From Clostridia bacterium (GTDB lineage Bacteria > Bacillota > Clostridia > Oscillospirales > Acutalibacteraceae): a stretch of DNA of 14,102 nucleotides. Positions 1 through 6,407 of this stretch are shown piece by piece. The notes under the pieces were generated by a model. It was not told where the DNA came from. It was given only the letters and a program-made list of their open reading frames with translations, and did not search any database. The DNA lies in NCBI GenBank assembly GCA_900752115.1, contig CAADUC010000005.1, positions 1-14,102 of the forward strand, given 5' to 3'. Numbering within the stretch: the stretch's first letter is position 1; each line of letters opens with the position of its first letter. Both the position numbers and the translations under genes were made by a program.

Positions 1-21
1 CGACCCCCCAAAAGCCGCAAG

Positions 22-37
22 CCAAGCCGCCGCTTGG
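22..37 (-). terminator. possible weak terminator hairpin downstream of uxaC
   Basis: A 6-bp inverted repeat (CCAAGC/GCTTGG, 4-nt loop) lies 23 bases past the uxaC stop codon. On the minus strand it is followed only by a broken T stretch (CTTGCGGCTTTTGG), so it is weak as a Rho-independent terminator. The window ends just beyond, so what follows uxaC cannot be seen. Confidence 0.25.
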
Positions 38-59
38 GATTCCCTTTCCATTATTCTTC

Positions 60-1460
60 TTACGGAAATGCAAAATAGCGTTTTGCATTTTCATAGCAAA
101 CGCCGCGGACAAGCTCAAAGAGAAGCTCGCGGTCACACGGAAGCTCGCCCTGCTCCACCCAAGCGCCGAGCAGGTTGCAGAAAATACGGCGGAAATACTC
201 ATGGCGTGTGTAGGAGAGGAAGCTGCGCGAATCCGTCAGCATCCCCACAAAATTTCCGAGCAGAGACGAGGCGGCGAGGCCGGTAAGCTGTTCCTCCATG
301 CCGCGCTTGGTGTCGTTGAACCACCAAGCCGCGCCGTGCTGTACCTTGCCGCGCACGCCCTCTCCCTGAAAGCTTCCTGCAAGCGCGTCGAGCATCGCGT
401 TGTCGTTCGGATTCAGCGAGTACAGAATTGTTTTAGGCAGGCCGCCCTGCTGTTCAAGCGCGTCAAGGAAATTCCCCAAAGCCACGCTGTTGTCGCCGCA
501 GCGGATACAGTCATAGCCGGTATCCGGGCCAAGGCGGGCGAAATGCTCCGTGCTGACGTTGCGCAGCGCTCCGTAATGCAGCTGCATCACCCATCCTCGG
601 GCTGCATATTCTTTGCCCAGAAAACGAAGCAGATAGCCCTTATATCCCTCGCTCTCCGCCGCGTCAGGCACTTCGCCCCGCAGTGCTTTGGCAAAGGCGT
701 TCTGCGCCTCCTCCGCAGTGGAGCAGCGCGCGGGAACGGCATCGAGGCCGTGATCGCTGACGCGGCAGCCTTGTTCATAGAAAAAGTTCATCCTTTGGCG
801 CAAAACCTCCAGCAGAGACGGCAAATCGGCAATTTTGGTGTTTGCCGCCTGCGAGAGACGGCTGATGTACGAGGCAAATTCCGGCTTTTCCAGATTCAGA
901 GCTTTATCGGGACGCCAGGCCGGAAGCACCTTGACCGGAAAGGAGGTATCCTCGCGGATCGCCTGATGCCAACGCAGATCGTCGGCAGGATCGTCCGTGG
1001 TGCAGATAACTTCCACGTTGGACTGCAGAATCAGCTGCCGTACGCTCAGCGACGGCAGTTTTTTCGCGCACAGTTCCCAGACCTCCCGCGCCGTGCGGCC
1101 ATTCAGAACGCCGTCAAATCCGAAATACCTCTTCAACTCCAGATGGCTCCAGTGATAAAGCGGATTGCCTGCAGCGAGCGGAAGCACCTCGGCAAAACGC
1201 TGGAACTTCACTTCACCCGGCGCACTCCCGGTAATCTCCTCCTCCGGCACGCCGTTCGCCCGCATCAGTCTCCACTTATAGTGGTCGCCGCCGAGCCAGA
1301 CCTCCGCCATATCGGCAAAAACATGATCCTCTGCAATGGCCTGCGGATCAATGTGGCAATGGTAATCGATGATCGGCAGACGCGCCGCGCACTCGTGGTA
1401 GAGCTCGCGCGCCGTATCGCTGTGCAGAAGGAAGCTTTCATTCAGAAACGCTTGCATCAT
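60..1460 (-). CDS. uxaC: uronate isomerase (glucuronate/galacturonate isomerase)
   Basis: UxaC interconverts D-glucuronate with D-fructuronate and D-galacturonate with D-tagaturonate, the first cytoplasmic step of hexuronate breakdown. The 466-residue length fits the family. Seen in the protein: a metal-binding HCH motif in DYHCHIDP (His34, His36), MQLHYGALRN with His295, the GYDCIRCGDN segment around residues 315-324, and a C-terminal DSRSFLSYTRHEYFRR segment typical of UxaC. The gene starts with two consecutive ATGs; the SD AAGGAG lies 5 nt from the first (1460) and 8 nt from the second (1457), so 1457 is equally or more likely. The stop is TAA. Pectin or glucuronide use fits a gut or plant-material bacterium. 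No other uronate gene is visible, but the downstream side is cut off by the window edge. The leader holds a stem-loop and a possible promoter (separate entries). The assignment is secure by family motifs; the substrate range is known from the family, not shown here. Confidence 0.95.
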   Translation of the reverse strand: MMQAFLNESFLLHSDTARELYHECAARLPIIDYHCHIDPQAIAEDHVFADMAEVWLGGDHYKWRLMRANGVPEEEITGSAPGEVKFQRFAEVLPLAAGNPLYHWSHLELKRYFGFDGVLNGRTAREVWELCAKKLPSLSVRQLILQSNVEVICTTDDPADDLRWHQAIREDTSFPVKVLPAWRPDKALNLEKPEFASYISRLSQAANTKIADLPSLLEVLRQRMNFFYEQGCRVSDHGLDAVPARCSTAEEAQNAFAKALRGEVPDAAESEGYKGYLLRFLGKEYAARGWVMQLHYGALRNVSTEHFARLGPDTGYDCIRCGDNSVALGNFLDALEQQGGLPKTILYSLNPNDNAMLDALAGSFQGEGVRGKVQHGAAWWFNDTKRGMEEQLTGLAASSLLGNFVGMLTDSRSFLSYTRHEYFRRIFCNLLGAWVEQGELPCDRELLFELVRGVCYENAKRYFAFP

Positions 1461-1518
1461 ATCGACTCCTTTTCTGTGTTCCGTTCACCGCCTCCCCCGG
1501 GAAACTTCTCCGTTCGGC

Positions 1519-1569
1519 GGGCGGTCTCTGCCTGCCGGGGCAGACATTTTTTCGAGGCGCAGACCGCCC
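1519..1569 (-). promoter_or_regulatory. stem-loop in the uxaC leader
   Basis: A perfect 9-bp outer stem (GGGCGGTCT at 1569-1561 with AGACCGCCC at 1527-1519, read on the minus strand) encloses an inner hairpin, CTGCC/GGCAG (1543-1539 with 1532-1528). An alternative pairing, GTCTGCC with GGCAG(AG)AC (1545-1539 with 1532-1524), would compete with the outer stem. It lies about 60 bases before the uxaC start, inside the predicted 5' UTR. No U-tract follows, so it is not a simple terminator. A role in regulation is inference; no known riboswitch was recognised. Confidence 0.35.
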
Positions 1570-1585
1570 CGTTTCATCTAAGCTT

Positions 1586-1594
1586 ATCATAACA
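1586..1594 (-). promoter_or_regulatory. possible extended -10 promoter of uxaC
   Basis: The minus strand reads TG-T-TATGAT, an extended -10 box, with -10 at 1591-1586. No good -35 is present 17 bases upstream (AAGCGT), as is common for extended -10 promoters. Transcription from here would give a leader of roughly 115-120 bases containing the stem-loop at 1519-1569. The stretch 1461-1739 holds no convincing gene. Confidence 0.35.
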
Positions 1595-1739
1595 CAGATT
1601 TGCGGCTCACGCTTACTTTTTCCTGATTTTTTCCAAACTCGTTTTGATTTTTCCGTCTTTGCCGTGGTCAATCTCCTGCGCAGGGCTGACGAGGCGTTCC
1701 CAGCGAAATCGCCTGATCATCCGCCCCCGTTTCAAACAT

Positions 1740-1767
1740 AAAAAACGGGAGGGAACTTTCCCTCCCG
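1740..1767 (-). terminator. Rho-independent terminator of the Y-polymerase/yolD-like operon
   Basis: A 10-bp perfect inverted repeat, CGGGAGGGAA (1746-1755) and TTCCCTCCCG (1758-1767), with at most a 2-nt loop (in practice probably 8 bp with a 6-nt loop), is followed on the minus strand by a run of six T (1745-1740). It lies about 90 bases downstream of the yolD-like stop codon. No gene was recognised between 1768 and 1854. Confidence 0.85.
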
Positions 1768-1854
1768 CCTACACAACCCGATTGCGCACCCGGCACACCG
1801 GGCAGCCGCCTTGCGCAGGAGCTTTCTCCTATGCGGAAAACTTCCCGGCCGTTT

Positions 1855-2274
1855 CTATTCTTCCGGCCCGATAAATTCCAGGCGTACCAACGCGTCAAAT
1901 GAAAGCGCCGTTCCGTCTTCCAGATGCAGCGTGCGGTCAATCTCATCCACACGCCTCACGCGGCCGCGCAGATTCCGGTAAGCCCCGCCGGCTTTGCGCG
2001 CATCCGGTTCGAAAAAGGTCAAGGAAACCTCGGGGCGGGAGGATTCGCACGCAATCAGACGGCGGATGCCATCGTCCAGACAAGCCAGCTCTTCCTCCCC
2101 CAGAGCGGCACGGCTGTCTGTGAGCCTCTCCACCTCCCGGATGGCGTCGCTGTAGCCGGTAAGCGCAGCAAAAGGGGAAAACTGCGCGGCACGATCGGAG
2201 CGGCTCATGCGCGGATGTGTGAGGGATACATGATGCGGCAGATCGATGATATCGTCATAACGGTGCTCGTCCAT
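1855..2274 (-). CDS. YolD-like protein, Y-polymerase partner
   Basis: A 139-residue protein of the YolD-like family. The family hallmark is visible at residues 23-41 as MSRSDRAAQFSPFAALTGY, the counterpart of the usual RAxQFxPFAALxGY segment. The C-terminal half (about 80-139) resembles the small beta-rich YolD region, ending in FIGPEE. In Firmicutes YolD-like genes usually sit beside a UvrX/YqjW-type Y-family polymerase and are thought to be damage-induced accessory factors; their biochemical role is unsettled. Here the gene follows the polymerase with a 12-nt gap, and the polymerase TGA runs straight into this gene's SD (TGAGGAGGGG), pointing to translational coupling. The stop is TAG, so TAG is used as a normal stop in this genome. 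Family assignment is confident; function is inferred from family and neighbour. Confidence 0.88.
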   Translation of the reverse strand: MDEHRYDDIIDLPHHVSLTHPRMSRSDRAAQFSPFAALTGYSDAIREVERLTDSRAALGEEELACLDDGIRRLIACESSRPEVSLTFFEPDARKAGGAYRNLRGRVRRVDEIDRTLHLEDGTALSFDALVRLEFIGPEE

Positions 2275-2286
2275 CCTTTCCCCTCC

Positions 2287-3810
2287 TCACGCCCTGTGTC
2301 CGCCAATCTGACTGTTCCGATCGCGGGCCGTCGCATCCTCCTCAAGATTCATTCCCTTGAGGATCGCATTTTTGCCAAACTTTTTCTTGATCCCGATCAC
2401 AGCCTCCTGCATCTTTTTCTCCCGCTCGAGTTCCTCCCTTTCTTCCTTCTGCCGCTCATCCTCCGCCGCATAGTCGGTAAAAAAGTCCATTTGCTCATAG
2501 CGCGGCTTTTCCCGGAGCGACTGCTCCGGCAGAACATGCCCGGCAGTCACGTTAATCCGCCGGACCAGCAGAGCCGGATCCACAATCCGATCGTACAGCT
2601 CGAGCGCCGCCTGCACAATGCGCCGCGAGGAGGACGTAGGCGGATCAAACCGAATGGCGCCATGCGCATGCTTGGGAACGGCGCGGCCGTAAAAATCAGT
2701 CGTCACCGGGCCGCGATACCGTTTTCGCCTTGCAGGATCGGAAAGGTTTTCTCTGTCAAAACCGATTGTCAGAACAAGCTGGTCCGTCACAAGTCTCTTA
2801 TCCACCAGGTCCAGCGCCAGAAGATCCGTCATCTCATGCACCACAAGCTTCGCTCTGTCCGCCTCATAAGGGCAATGGAGCACCTGTCCGGAACCGATGC
2901 TGTTTGAGGCGGGCCGATACGCTTTGATATCCTCAATGGTGCACGGCTCCCAGCCCCAGGCGTGATCAATGAGCAGCTCCGCATTGACGCCGAACATCCT
3001 GTAAAGCAGCTCCTCATTGAGCAAATCGTCCTTTCCGCCAAGAGAACATCGCGCAATATCCCCCATGGTACAGAGTCCGACGGATTCCAGTTTTTTGGCG
3101 TAGCCTCTGCCGACACGCCAGAAATCGGTGAGCGGTCGATGAGTCCACAGCTTGCGCCGGTAGCTCATTTCATCAAGCTGAGCAATTCGAACGCCGTTTT
3201 CATCCGGCGGAATATGCTTGGCTTCAATATCCATCGCCACCTTGCAAAGGTACAGATTCGGTCCGATCCCGGCCGTGGCCGTGATACCGGTGGTATGCAG
3301 CACGTCAAGAATCATCCGCATGGCGAGCTCGCGCGGGGTAAGGCCATACGTTTTCAGATAACACGTAACATCGAGGAAAACCTCGTCGATCGAATAGCTG
3401 TGAATATCCTCCGGAGCAATGTATTTGAGATAAACATCATAAATTTGCGCGCTGATCGCCATATAGCGCGCCATTTGCGGCGGGGCAACAAGATAATCAA
3501 CCGCAAGCTCCGGCCTTGCCCGAAGCTCCGGATCCCGGCAGGAGGAACCCGTCAGCTTCCCGCCGGGAGCGGCACGCCGGCGCGCCGCGTTGACCGCCTC
3601 AATTCTCTGCACAACTTCAAACAACCTCGGTCTGCCGGGAAGTCCCCACGCCTTGAGCGGAGGGGAAACGGCCAGGCAGATCGTCTTATCCGTGCGGCTT
3701 TGATCCGCCACAACAAGATTCGTCGTCATTGGGTCAAGACCGCGCTCCACACACTCGACCGAGGCGTAAAACGACTTCAAGTCGATGGCAAGATACGTTC
3801 TGTTCTCCAT
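2287..3810 (-). CDS. Y-family DNA polymerase (ImpB/MucB/UvrX-like, translesion synthesis)
   Basis: A 507-residue error-prone polymerase that would copy past DNA lesions. Visible motifs: the catalytic aspartate motif AIDLKSFYASVE (Asp10), the second catalytic pair in YSIDEVFLD (Asp142, Glu143), a helix-hairpin-helix-like stretch around residues 228-250, and the little-finger domain at about 300-425. The sequence QMDFF at 440-444 fits a beta-clamp binding motif. A charged helix (450-470) follows. The tail FGKNAILKGMNLEE through IGGHRA (478-507) is typical of the UvrX-like Firmicutes branch rather than DinB/Pol IV. The reading frame stays open upstream to 3942, but the ATG at 3810 is preferred: it has an SD-like AGGAAAGAGGG upstream and begins exactly at the family N-terminus (MENRTYLAID). 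It heads an operon with the yolD-like gene. SOS control is expected from the family, but I found no LexA palindrome upstream. Confidence 0.93.
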   Translation of the reverse strand: MENRTYLAIDLKSFYASVECVERGLDPMTTNLVVADQSRTDKTICLAVSPPLKAWGLPGRPRLFEVVQRIEAVNAARRRAAPGGKLTGSSCRDPELRARPELAVDYLVAPPQMARYMAISAQIYDVYLKYIAPEDIHSYSIDEVFLDVTCYLKTYGLTPRELAMRMILDVLHTTGITATAGIGPNLYLCKVAMDIEAKHIPPDENGVRIAQLDEMSYRRKLWTHRPLTDFWRVGRGYAKKLESVGLCTMGDIARCSLGGKDDLLNEELLYRMFGVNAELLIDHAWGWEPCTIEDIKAYRPASNSIGSGQVLHCPYEADRAKLVVHEMTDLLALDLVDKRLVTDQLVLTIGFDRENLSDPARRKRYRGPVTTDFYGRAVPKHAHGAIRFDPPTSSSRRIVQAALELYDRIVDPALLVRRINVTAGHVLPEQSLREKPRYEQMDFFTDYAAEDERQKEEREELEREKKMQEAVIGIKKKFGKNAILKGMNLEEDATARDRNSQIGGHRA

Positions 3811-3895
3811 TGCGCCGCCCTCTTTCCTTCTCTTTCCTGCAGCTGTTTTTCCTCTGTGCCGGAAAGCTTCCAACCATTCCTTTTGACTTCCCGTT

Positions 3896-4000
3896 TCATC
3901 CGCTGTACAAAAGCCGCCTGTCCTCTCTCCACTTCTGTGCAAACGCTTTATCCTTTTTTATTATATGCAAAAAACCTTCCTTTCTCAAGGCTTCCTGCAT
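3896..4000 (-). CDS. possible 34-residue basic peptide upstream of the Y-polymerase
   Basis: The minus strand can encode a short, strongly charged peptide that begins MQEALRKEGF and ends RRLLYSG before TGA, ending 85 bases before the polymerase start. An AGGA lies about 10 nt before the ATG, which is a marginal SD. The K/E/R-rich composition is protein-like, but the length is within chance expectation. No family was recognised. It could equally be untranslated leader. Confidence 0.18.
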   Translation of the reverse strand: MQEALRKEGFLHIIKKDKAFAQKWREDRRLLYSG

Positions 4001-4074
4001 AGCATAAATTTCCTGTGTGGAACAAACCAAGCACAGACTGCACCAGTATGTTTTATCTTTTTGAATATAATTTA

Positions 4075-4103
4075 TATACAACCCTTTCCTTTTATTGTAT
4101 ACT
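4075..4103 (+). promoter_or_regulatory. possible sigma-A promoter of the plus-strand membrane operon
   Basis: TATACA (4075-4080, 4 of 6 matches to TTGACA), a 17-bp spacer, then TATACT (4098-4103, 5 of 6 matches to TATAAT). Transcription would start near 4110 and leave a leader of about 105 bases before the ATG at 4215. It lies in the AT-rich core of the divergent region. Confidence 0.45.
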
Positions 4104-4214
4104 GAGGGCAGAAGATGCCGCCTGTTTTTTGCGCAAGCCGGGAGCGATCGCAAACGGAAAAGAGAGGGGAGCGCCAAACATCTGCACAAACGCTTTGGTG
4201 AGGAGGAAAGCCAC

Positions 4215-4934
4215 ATGAAACGGAAAGTTACGTATCTGTCCGTCTTTTTCGCCGCCATACTTCTGCTTTTTGCGGCCGTCCGCTCAGGGATCCGTTTTTA
4301 CCGGAATCAGCAGCTGATTTCCGGTTTTGAGTACACTGAAAATGAAGCCTGGCAGCAATACCGGAACGAATTGAAAATCGAAACGATCGATTTTCAATCC
4401 TACGCCTCCCTGTTTGCAATCAACATGACGATGAATGCTCGTACAACACATTTTTATCTTCGCGAGCCTCTCACCTATTATGAAGAACACGATGGAAAAA
4501 AGCAGCCTGTTCTCACGCTGGAAACAGGTATACAGATGAATCCCGGAATATGGGAACCGGGATACGGCTTTTTCAGTTACCCTACCTACGAGGCGGGATG
4601 GCGCTGGGTTCAGCCGTTCGTTCCGGAAGGAGAAGCGCCGCAGGAAAACGCACAGCTGTATTATGTCCGGCTGGAAGATTTGACCGCCGCAGCGCGGTAC
4701 TGGTTCGAATCAGACGATGCTCTGCGGAAGTCTACGGTCTGGACCGGACTCTCCTGCGAGGAAGCCGCATGGGAAATCGTAAACAATGCCGACGTCATCT
4801 TTTATGATCACGGCATTGTCCTCTCCCCGGATCTTCTTTCTCCTGTATGGACATGGGACTGCACCGCTGCCGTCCTGCTCGCTGCCTTCGATCTCACAGG
4901 TCTTTTCCTGCTTCGGCGGACACACCGGGCATAG
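4215..4934 (+). CDS. hypothetical bitopic membrane protein, family not recognised
   Basis: A 239-residue protein I do not recognise. A short basic N-terminus (MKRK) leads into a membrane segment at about residues 6-22. A long, aromatic-rich polar domain follows (about 25-208), with several Tyr/Trp clusters such as EPGYGFFSYPTY and AGWRWVQPF. A second hydrophobic segment lies at about 214-232 and the protein ends in RRTHRA. With positive charges next to both segments, the positive-inside rule places both ends in the cytoplasm and the central domain outside. The start is set by AGGAGG at 4201-4206, 8 nt before ATG; the frame is open further upstream but no SD supports an earlier start. The stop is TAG. 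It is followed after 68 bases by the interrupted gene at 5003, probably in the same transcript. The spacer holds a small 6-bp hairpin (GACCCC/GGGGTC, 4945-4961) without a T-run. These two are the only plus-strand genes in the window. No function is proposed. Confidence 0.75.
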   Translation: MKRKVTYLSVFFAAILLLFAAVRSGIRFYRNQQLISGFEYTENEAWQQYRNELKIETIDFQSYASLFAINMTMNARTTHFYLREPLTYYEEHDGKKQPVLTLETGIQMNPGIWEPGYGFFSYPTYEAGWRWVQPFVPEGEAPQENAQLYYVRLEDLTAAARYWFESDDALRKSTVWTGLSCEEAAWEIVNNADVIFYDHGIVLSPDLLSPVWTWDCTAAVLLAAFDLTGLFLLRRTHRA

Positions 4935-5002
4935 TCCTGAACCCGACCCCGCGAAGGGGTCTCACTAAACCATGTATCTCACAGAGAAAGCGAGGCATCC
5001 AT

Positions 5003-5596
5003 ATGAAACCATTCAAGCGAAAAACCATTTTGACCGGCGCGGCGGTTCTGTGCGTGTGCGCCGCGATCTGCGCCGTCTGCCTGCAAACCCTGAAACCGGA
5101 ACAGCGACTGACATAGGAAGAGATCGAAGCGCTTCGGGACGATTATCCCATCTGCTATACACAAGCTCCTCCGCACATCGATCTCGTCCCCGCCGACATT
5201 GCTGAAATCCGGGAGCGTACGGAAACCTTTGTGTATGGAGAAATCACCGGAAGCTGGGAAACCTTCACACACAATGGCTATGCGCGCTGCGGATACCCCA
5301 TGAAGGTGATCAGCGACACCGAAAACCTTATGATGCAGGGCCGGCAAATCACACTGTATATCAATCTGGAATTTCAGGACTATTATCCGTCGCTTTGCGA
5401 GGGAATGAGGGTGGTAGTCCCTGTCGTACGGGACCTCAACGACCCGACCAGTTGCTCGTTTTCTCTGAGCGGGATGTATTACGTCACCCCGGACGACTAC
5501 GTTCTGTCTTGCTACGACGAAAGCCTGAACGATGCGTCCGGCCTTTCTTACAGCGGCATTTCTGTGGAAGCTTTGCTCCGCGAATTAAAAAAATAA
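5003..5596 (+). pseudogene. hypothetical membrane-anchored protein interrupted by an in-frame amber codon
   Basis: One reading frame runs from ATG 5003 to TAA 5596 (198 codons) with a single internal stop, TAG at 5114-5116 (codon 38). Codons 1-37 encode a basic start (MKPFKRK) and a Cys/Ala-rich hydrophobic segment (about 8-28), a signal anchor or signal peptide without a clean lipobox. After the TAG the frame continues with an acidic helix (EEIEALRDDY) and a roughly 150-residue domain with five cysteines. Replacing TAG by CAG would give LTQEEIEALR, a natural helix start, so a C-to-T nonsense change is the simplest reading. TAG is a normal stop in two other genes here, so recoding is unlikely. 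The SD is modest (GAGG, 7 nt from ATG). A GTG at 5231 could in principle restart translation but has a weak SD and would lose the anchor. The family was not recognised. Alternatives are sequencing error, strain-specific inactivation or stop readthrough. Confidence 0.7.
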
Positions 5597-5598
5597 AC

Positions 5599-5669
5599 GC
5601 TGTGTCTGCTGAAGCGCATGAAACGGCCCCGCTTTTCCATCCAAAGGCAGGCACAGCCACGCGTTTTTT
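5599..5669 (+). terminator. terminator right after the plus-strand membrane operon
   Basis: GCTGTGTCTGC (5599-5609) pairs with GCAGGCACAGC (5647-5657), 11 bp with one G-U pair. An inner AAGCG/CGCTT stem (5612-5616 with 5630-5634) shortens the loop. A run of six T follows at 5664-5669, seven bases after the stem. The stem begins two bases past the TAA of the interrupted gene. Confidence 0.55.
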
Positions 5670-5701
5670 CTGCTCTTCCCTTCGCTTTCTTTTCCATCCA
5701 A

Positions 5702-5738
5702 AAGGACGCCGTACTGCTCTCGTCAGCACGGCGTCCTT
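5702..5738. terminator. bidirectional terminator between converging genes
   Basis: An 11-bp perfect inverted repeat, AAGGACGCCGT (5702-5712) and ACGGCGTCCTT (5728-5738), extends inward by CTG/CAG after one mismatch. T-rich sequence follows on both strands. It lies between the plus-strand operon (ends 5596) and the minus-strand flavodoxin gene (ends 5850), so it probably serves both. A 14-nt direct repeat, CTTTTCCATCCAAA, lies at 5632-5645 and 5689-5702, just before this hairpin. Nothing else was recognised between 5739 and 5849. Confidence 0.75.
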
Positions 5739-5849
5739 CTTATTGGGTATTTTCCTCTCTCCGGACACTTTTTGCCCACAACAAACGAGTCTGCGGAGGC
5801 AGAGCGTTCGTTCGGAAGTACACCGGGAAAACCGGACTCTCTCCAGACT

Positions 5850-6335
5850 TCAGGAAAGCTTGGCCGCCTGACGTGCCATCCGCGCCCCGTAAGTACGGAA
5901 CAATTCAGCAAACTCGTCCAGATTCGGCGCAATCGCCACCGGCCCGAGGTGGATCACGGGTACGCCCTGCGAACCTCCGCCCGAGTAGGTCATCATTCCG
6001 GCAACCATCAGATGCGTCAGCGCGCACTGAACGGCAAGCTCGCCGCCGCCATGTATGTATCCGGCAGTGGCATACGCGCCGCCGAGCTTCCCGGCAGCAT
6101 TCAGCTTACTGGGGCCTCCTTCCAGCCACGCCTTCATGCGCGCTGTCAGATAACCATGGTATGTCGGAGTACCGACGATCAGCGCAGCGCTCTCCTTTGT
6201 GTATGCCTCATCAATGCCATCGAGCGGAAATGCTTTCGCTTCCGCTCCCTCGACACGGGCAACGCCTTCGATAATATACTCCGCCATCTTCGCGGTGTTG
6301 CCCGTAACAGAATCATACACAATCGTGATCTTCAT
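5850..6335 (-). CDS. flavodoxin family protein (WrbA/FMN-reductase-like)
   Basis: A 161-residue flavodoxin-fold protein that should bind FMN and carry out cytoplasmic electron transfer or NAD(P)H-dependent quinone or FMN reduction. The phosphate-binding loop is seen right after the first beta strand (MKITIVYDS) as SVTGNT, residues 9-14. The second FMN loop appears as VGTPTYHGYLTARMKAWLE (54-72), and AYATAGYIHGGGE (87-99) fits the WrbA-like third loop. The length suits single-domain flavodoxin-like reductases. The start at 6335 is chosen because GGGAGG lies 7 nt upstream and the protein then begins at the first beta strand; the frame is open to 6446 but without SD support. The gene is monocistronic, with a strong sigma-A promoter upstream and a terminator downstream. 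The electron partner cannot be told from sequence. Confidence 0.85.
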   Translation of the reverse strand: MKITIVYDSVTGNTAKMAEYIIEGVARVEGAEAKAFPLDGIDEAYTKESAALIVGTPTYHGYLTARMKAWLEGGPSKLNAAGKLGGAYATAGYIHGGGELAVQCALTHLMVAGMMTYSGGGSQGVPVIHLGPVAIAPNLDEFAELFRTYGARMARQAAKLS

Positions 6336-6378
6336 TTTTCTTCCTCCCATTCTCTCCTCATCGGCAAAGCTTTTCTGC

Positions 6379-6407
6379 ATCATAATCCAGCCGCCGAAAT
6401 TTGTCAA
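6379..6407 (-). promoter_or_regulatory. sigma-A promoter of the flavodoxin-like gene
   Basis: On the minus strand TTGACA (6407-6402, perfect -35), exactly 17 bp, then TATGAT (6384-6379, 5 of 6 matches to -10). The start point would be near 6372, giving a leader of about 37 bases with the SD just before the ATG at 6335. It is the best-matching promoter in the window. Confidence 0.85.

Larger units (their letters stand above)
3811..4214. other. divergent intergenic region, AT-rich core
   Basis: This 404-base stretch separates the minus-strand polymerase operon from the plus-strand membrane-protein operon and should hold both promoters. Its centre (about 4045-4105) is clearly more AT-rich than the surroundings. 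It contains a 16-nt imperfect direct repeat (14/16 identical) at 3934-3949 and 4181-4196, and a possible 34-codon ORF at 3896-4000 (minus). Two short palindromes, TTGCGCAA and GCGATCGC, lie in the leader of the plus-strand gene. No GAAC-N4-GTTC LexA-type site, tRNA or known riboswitch was seen. Confidence 0.5.

Noticed and set aside
1528..1550. Hairpin plus T-run on the plus strand that looks like a terminator.
   Set aside because: No plus-strand gene lies upstream; the same bases are better explained as the inner part of the uxaC leader stem-loop.
201..1592. A 463-codon plus-strand frame opposite uxaC.
   Set aside because: It is entirely antisense to a well-supported uxaC gene, with no SD and no recognisable domain.
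3811..3942. N-terminal extension of the Y-family polymerase.
   Set aside because: The extra 44 residues do not look like the family, and the internal ATG at 3810 has an SD and begins at the conserved N-terminus.
2962..4002. Long plus-strand frame opposite the Y-family polymerase.
   Set aside because: It is antisense to a gene with catalytic motifs in place, and its composition is not protein-like.
4095..4214. A 40-codon N-terminal extension of the membrane protein at 4215.
   Set aside because: It would start at TTG inside the predicted -10 box, has no SD, and the ATG at 4215 has an ideal AGGAGG followed at once by a typical membrane anchor.
5114..5116. TAG as a recoded sense codon (pyrrolysine or glutamine).
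   Set aside because: TAG is the natural stop of the genes ending at 4934 and 1855, and no pyrrolysine system or amber-suppressor tRNA is in the window. A plain nonsense change is simpler.
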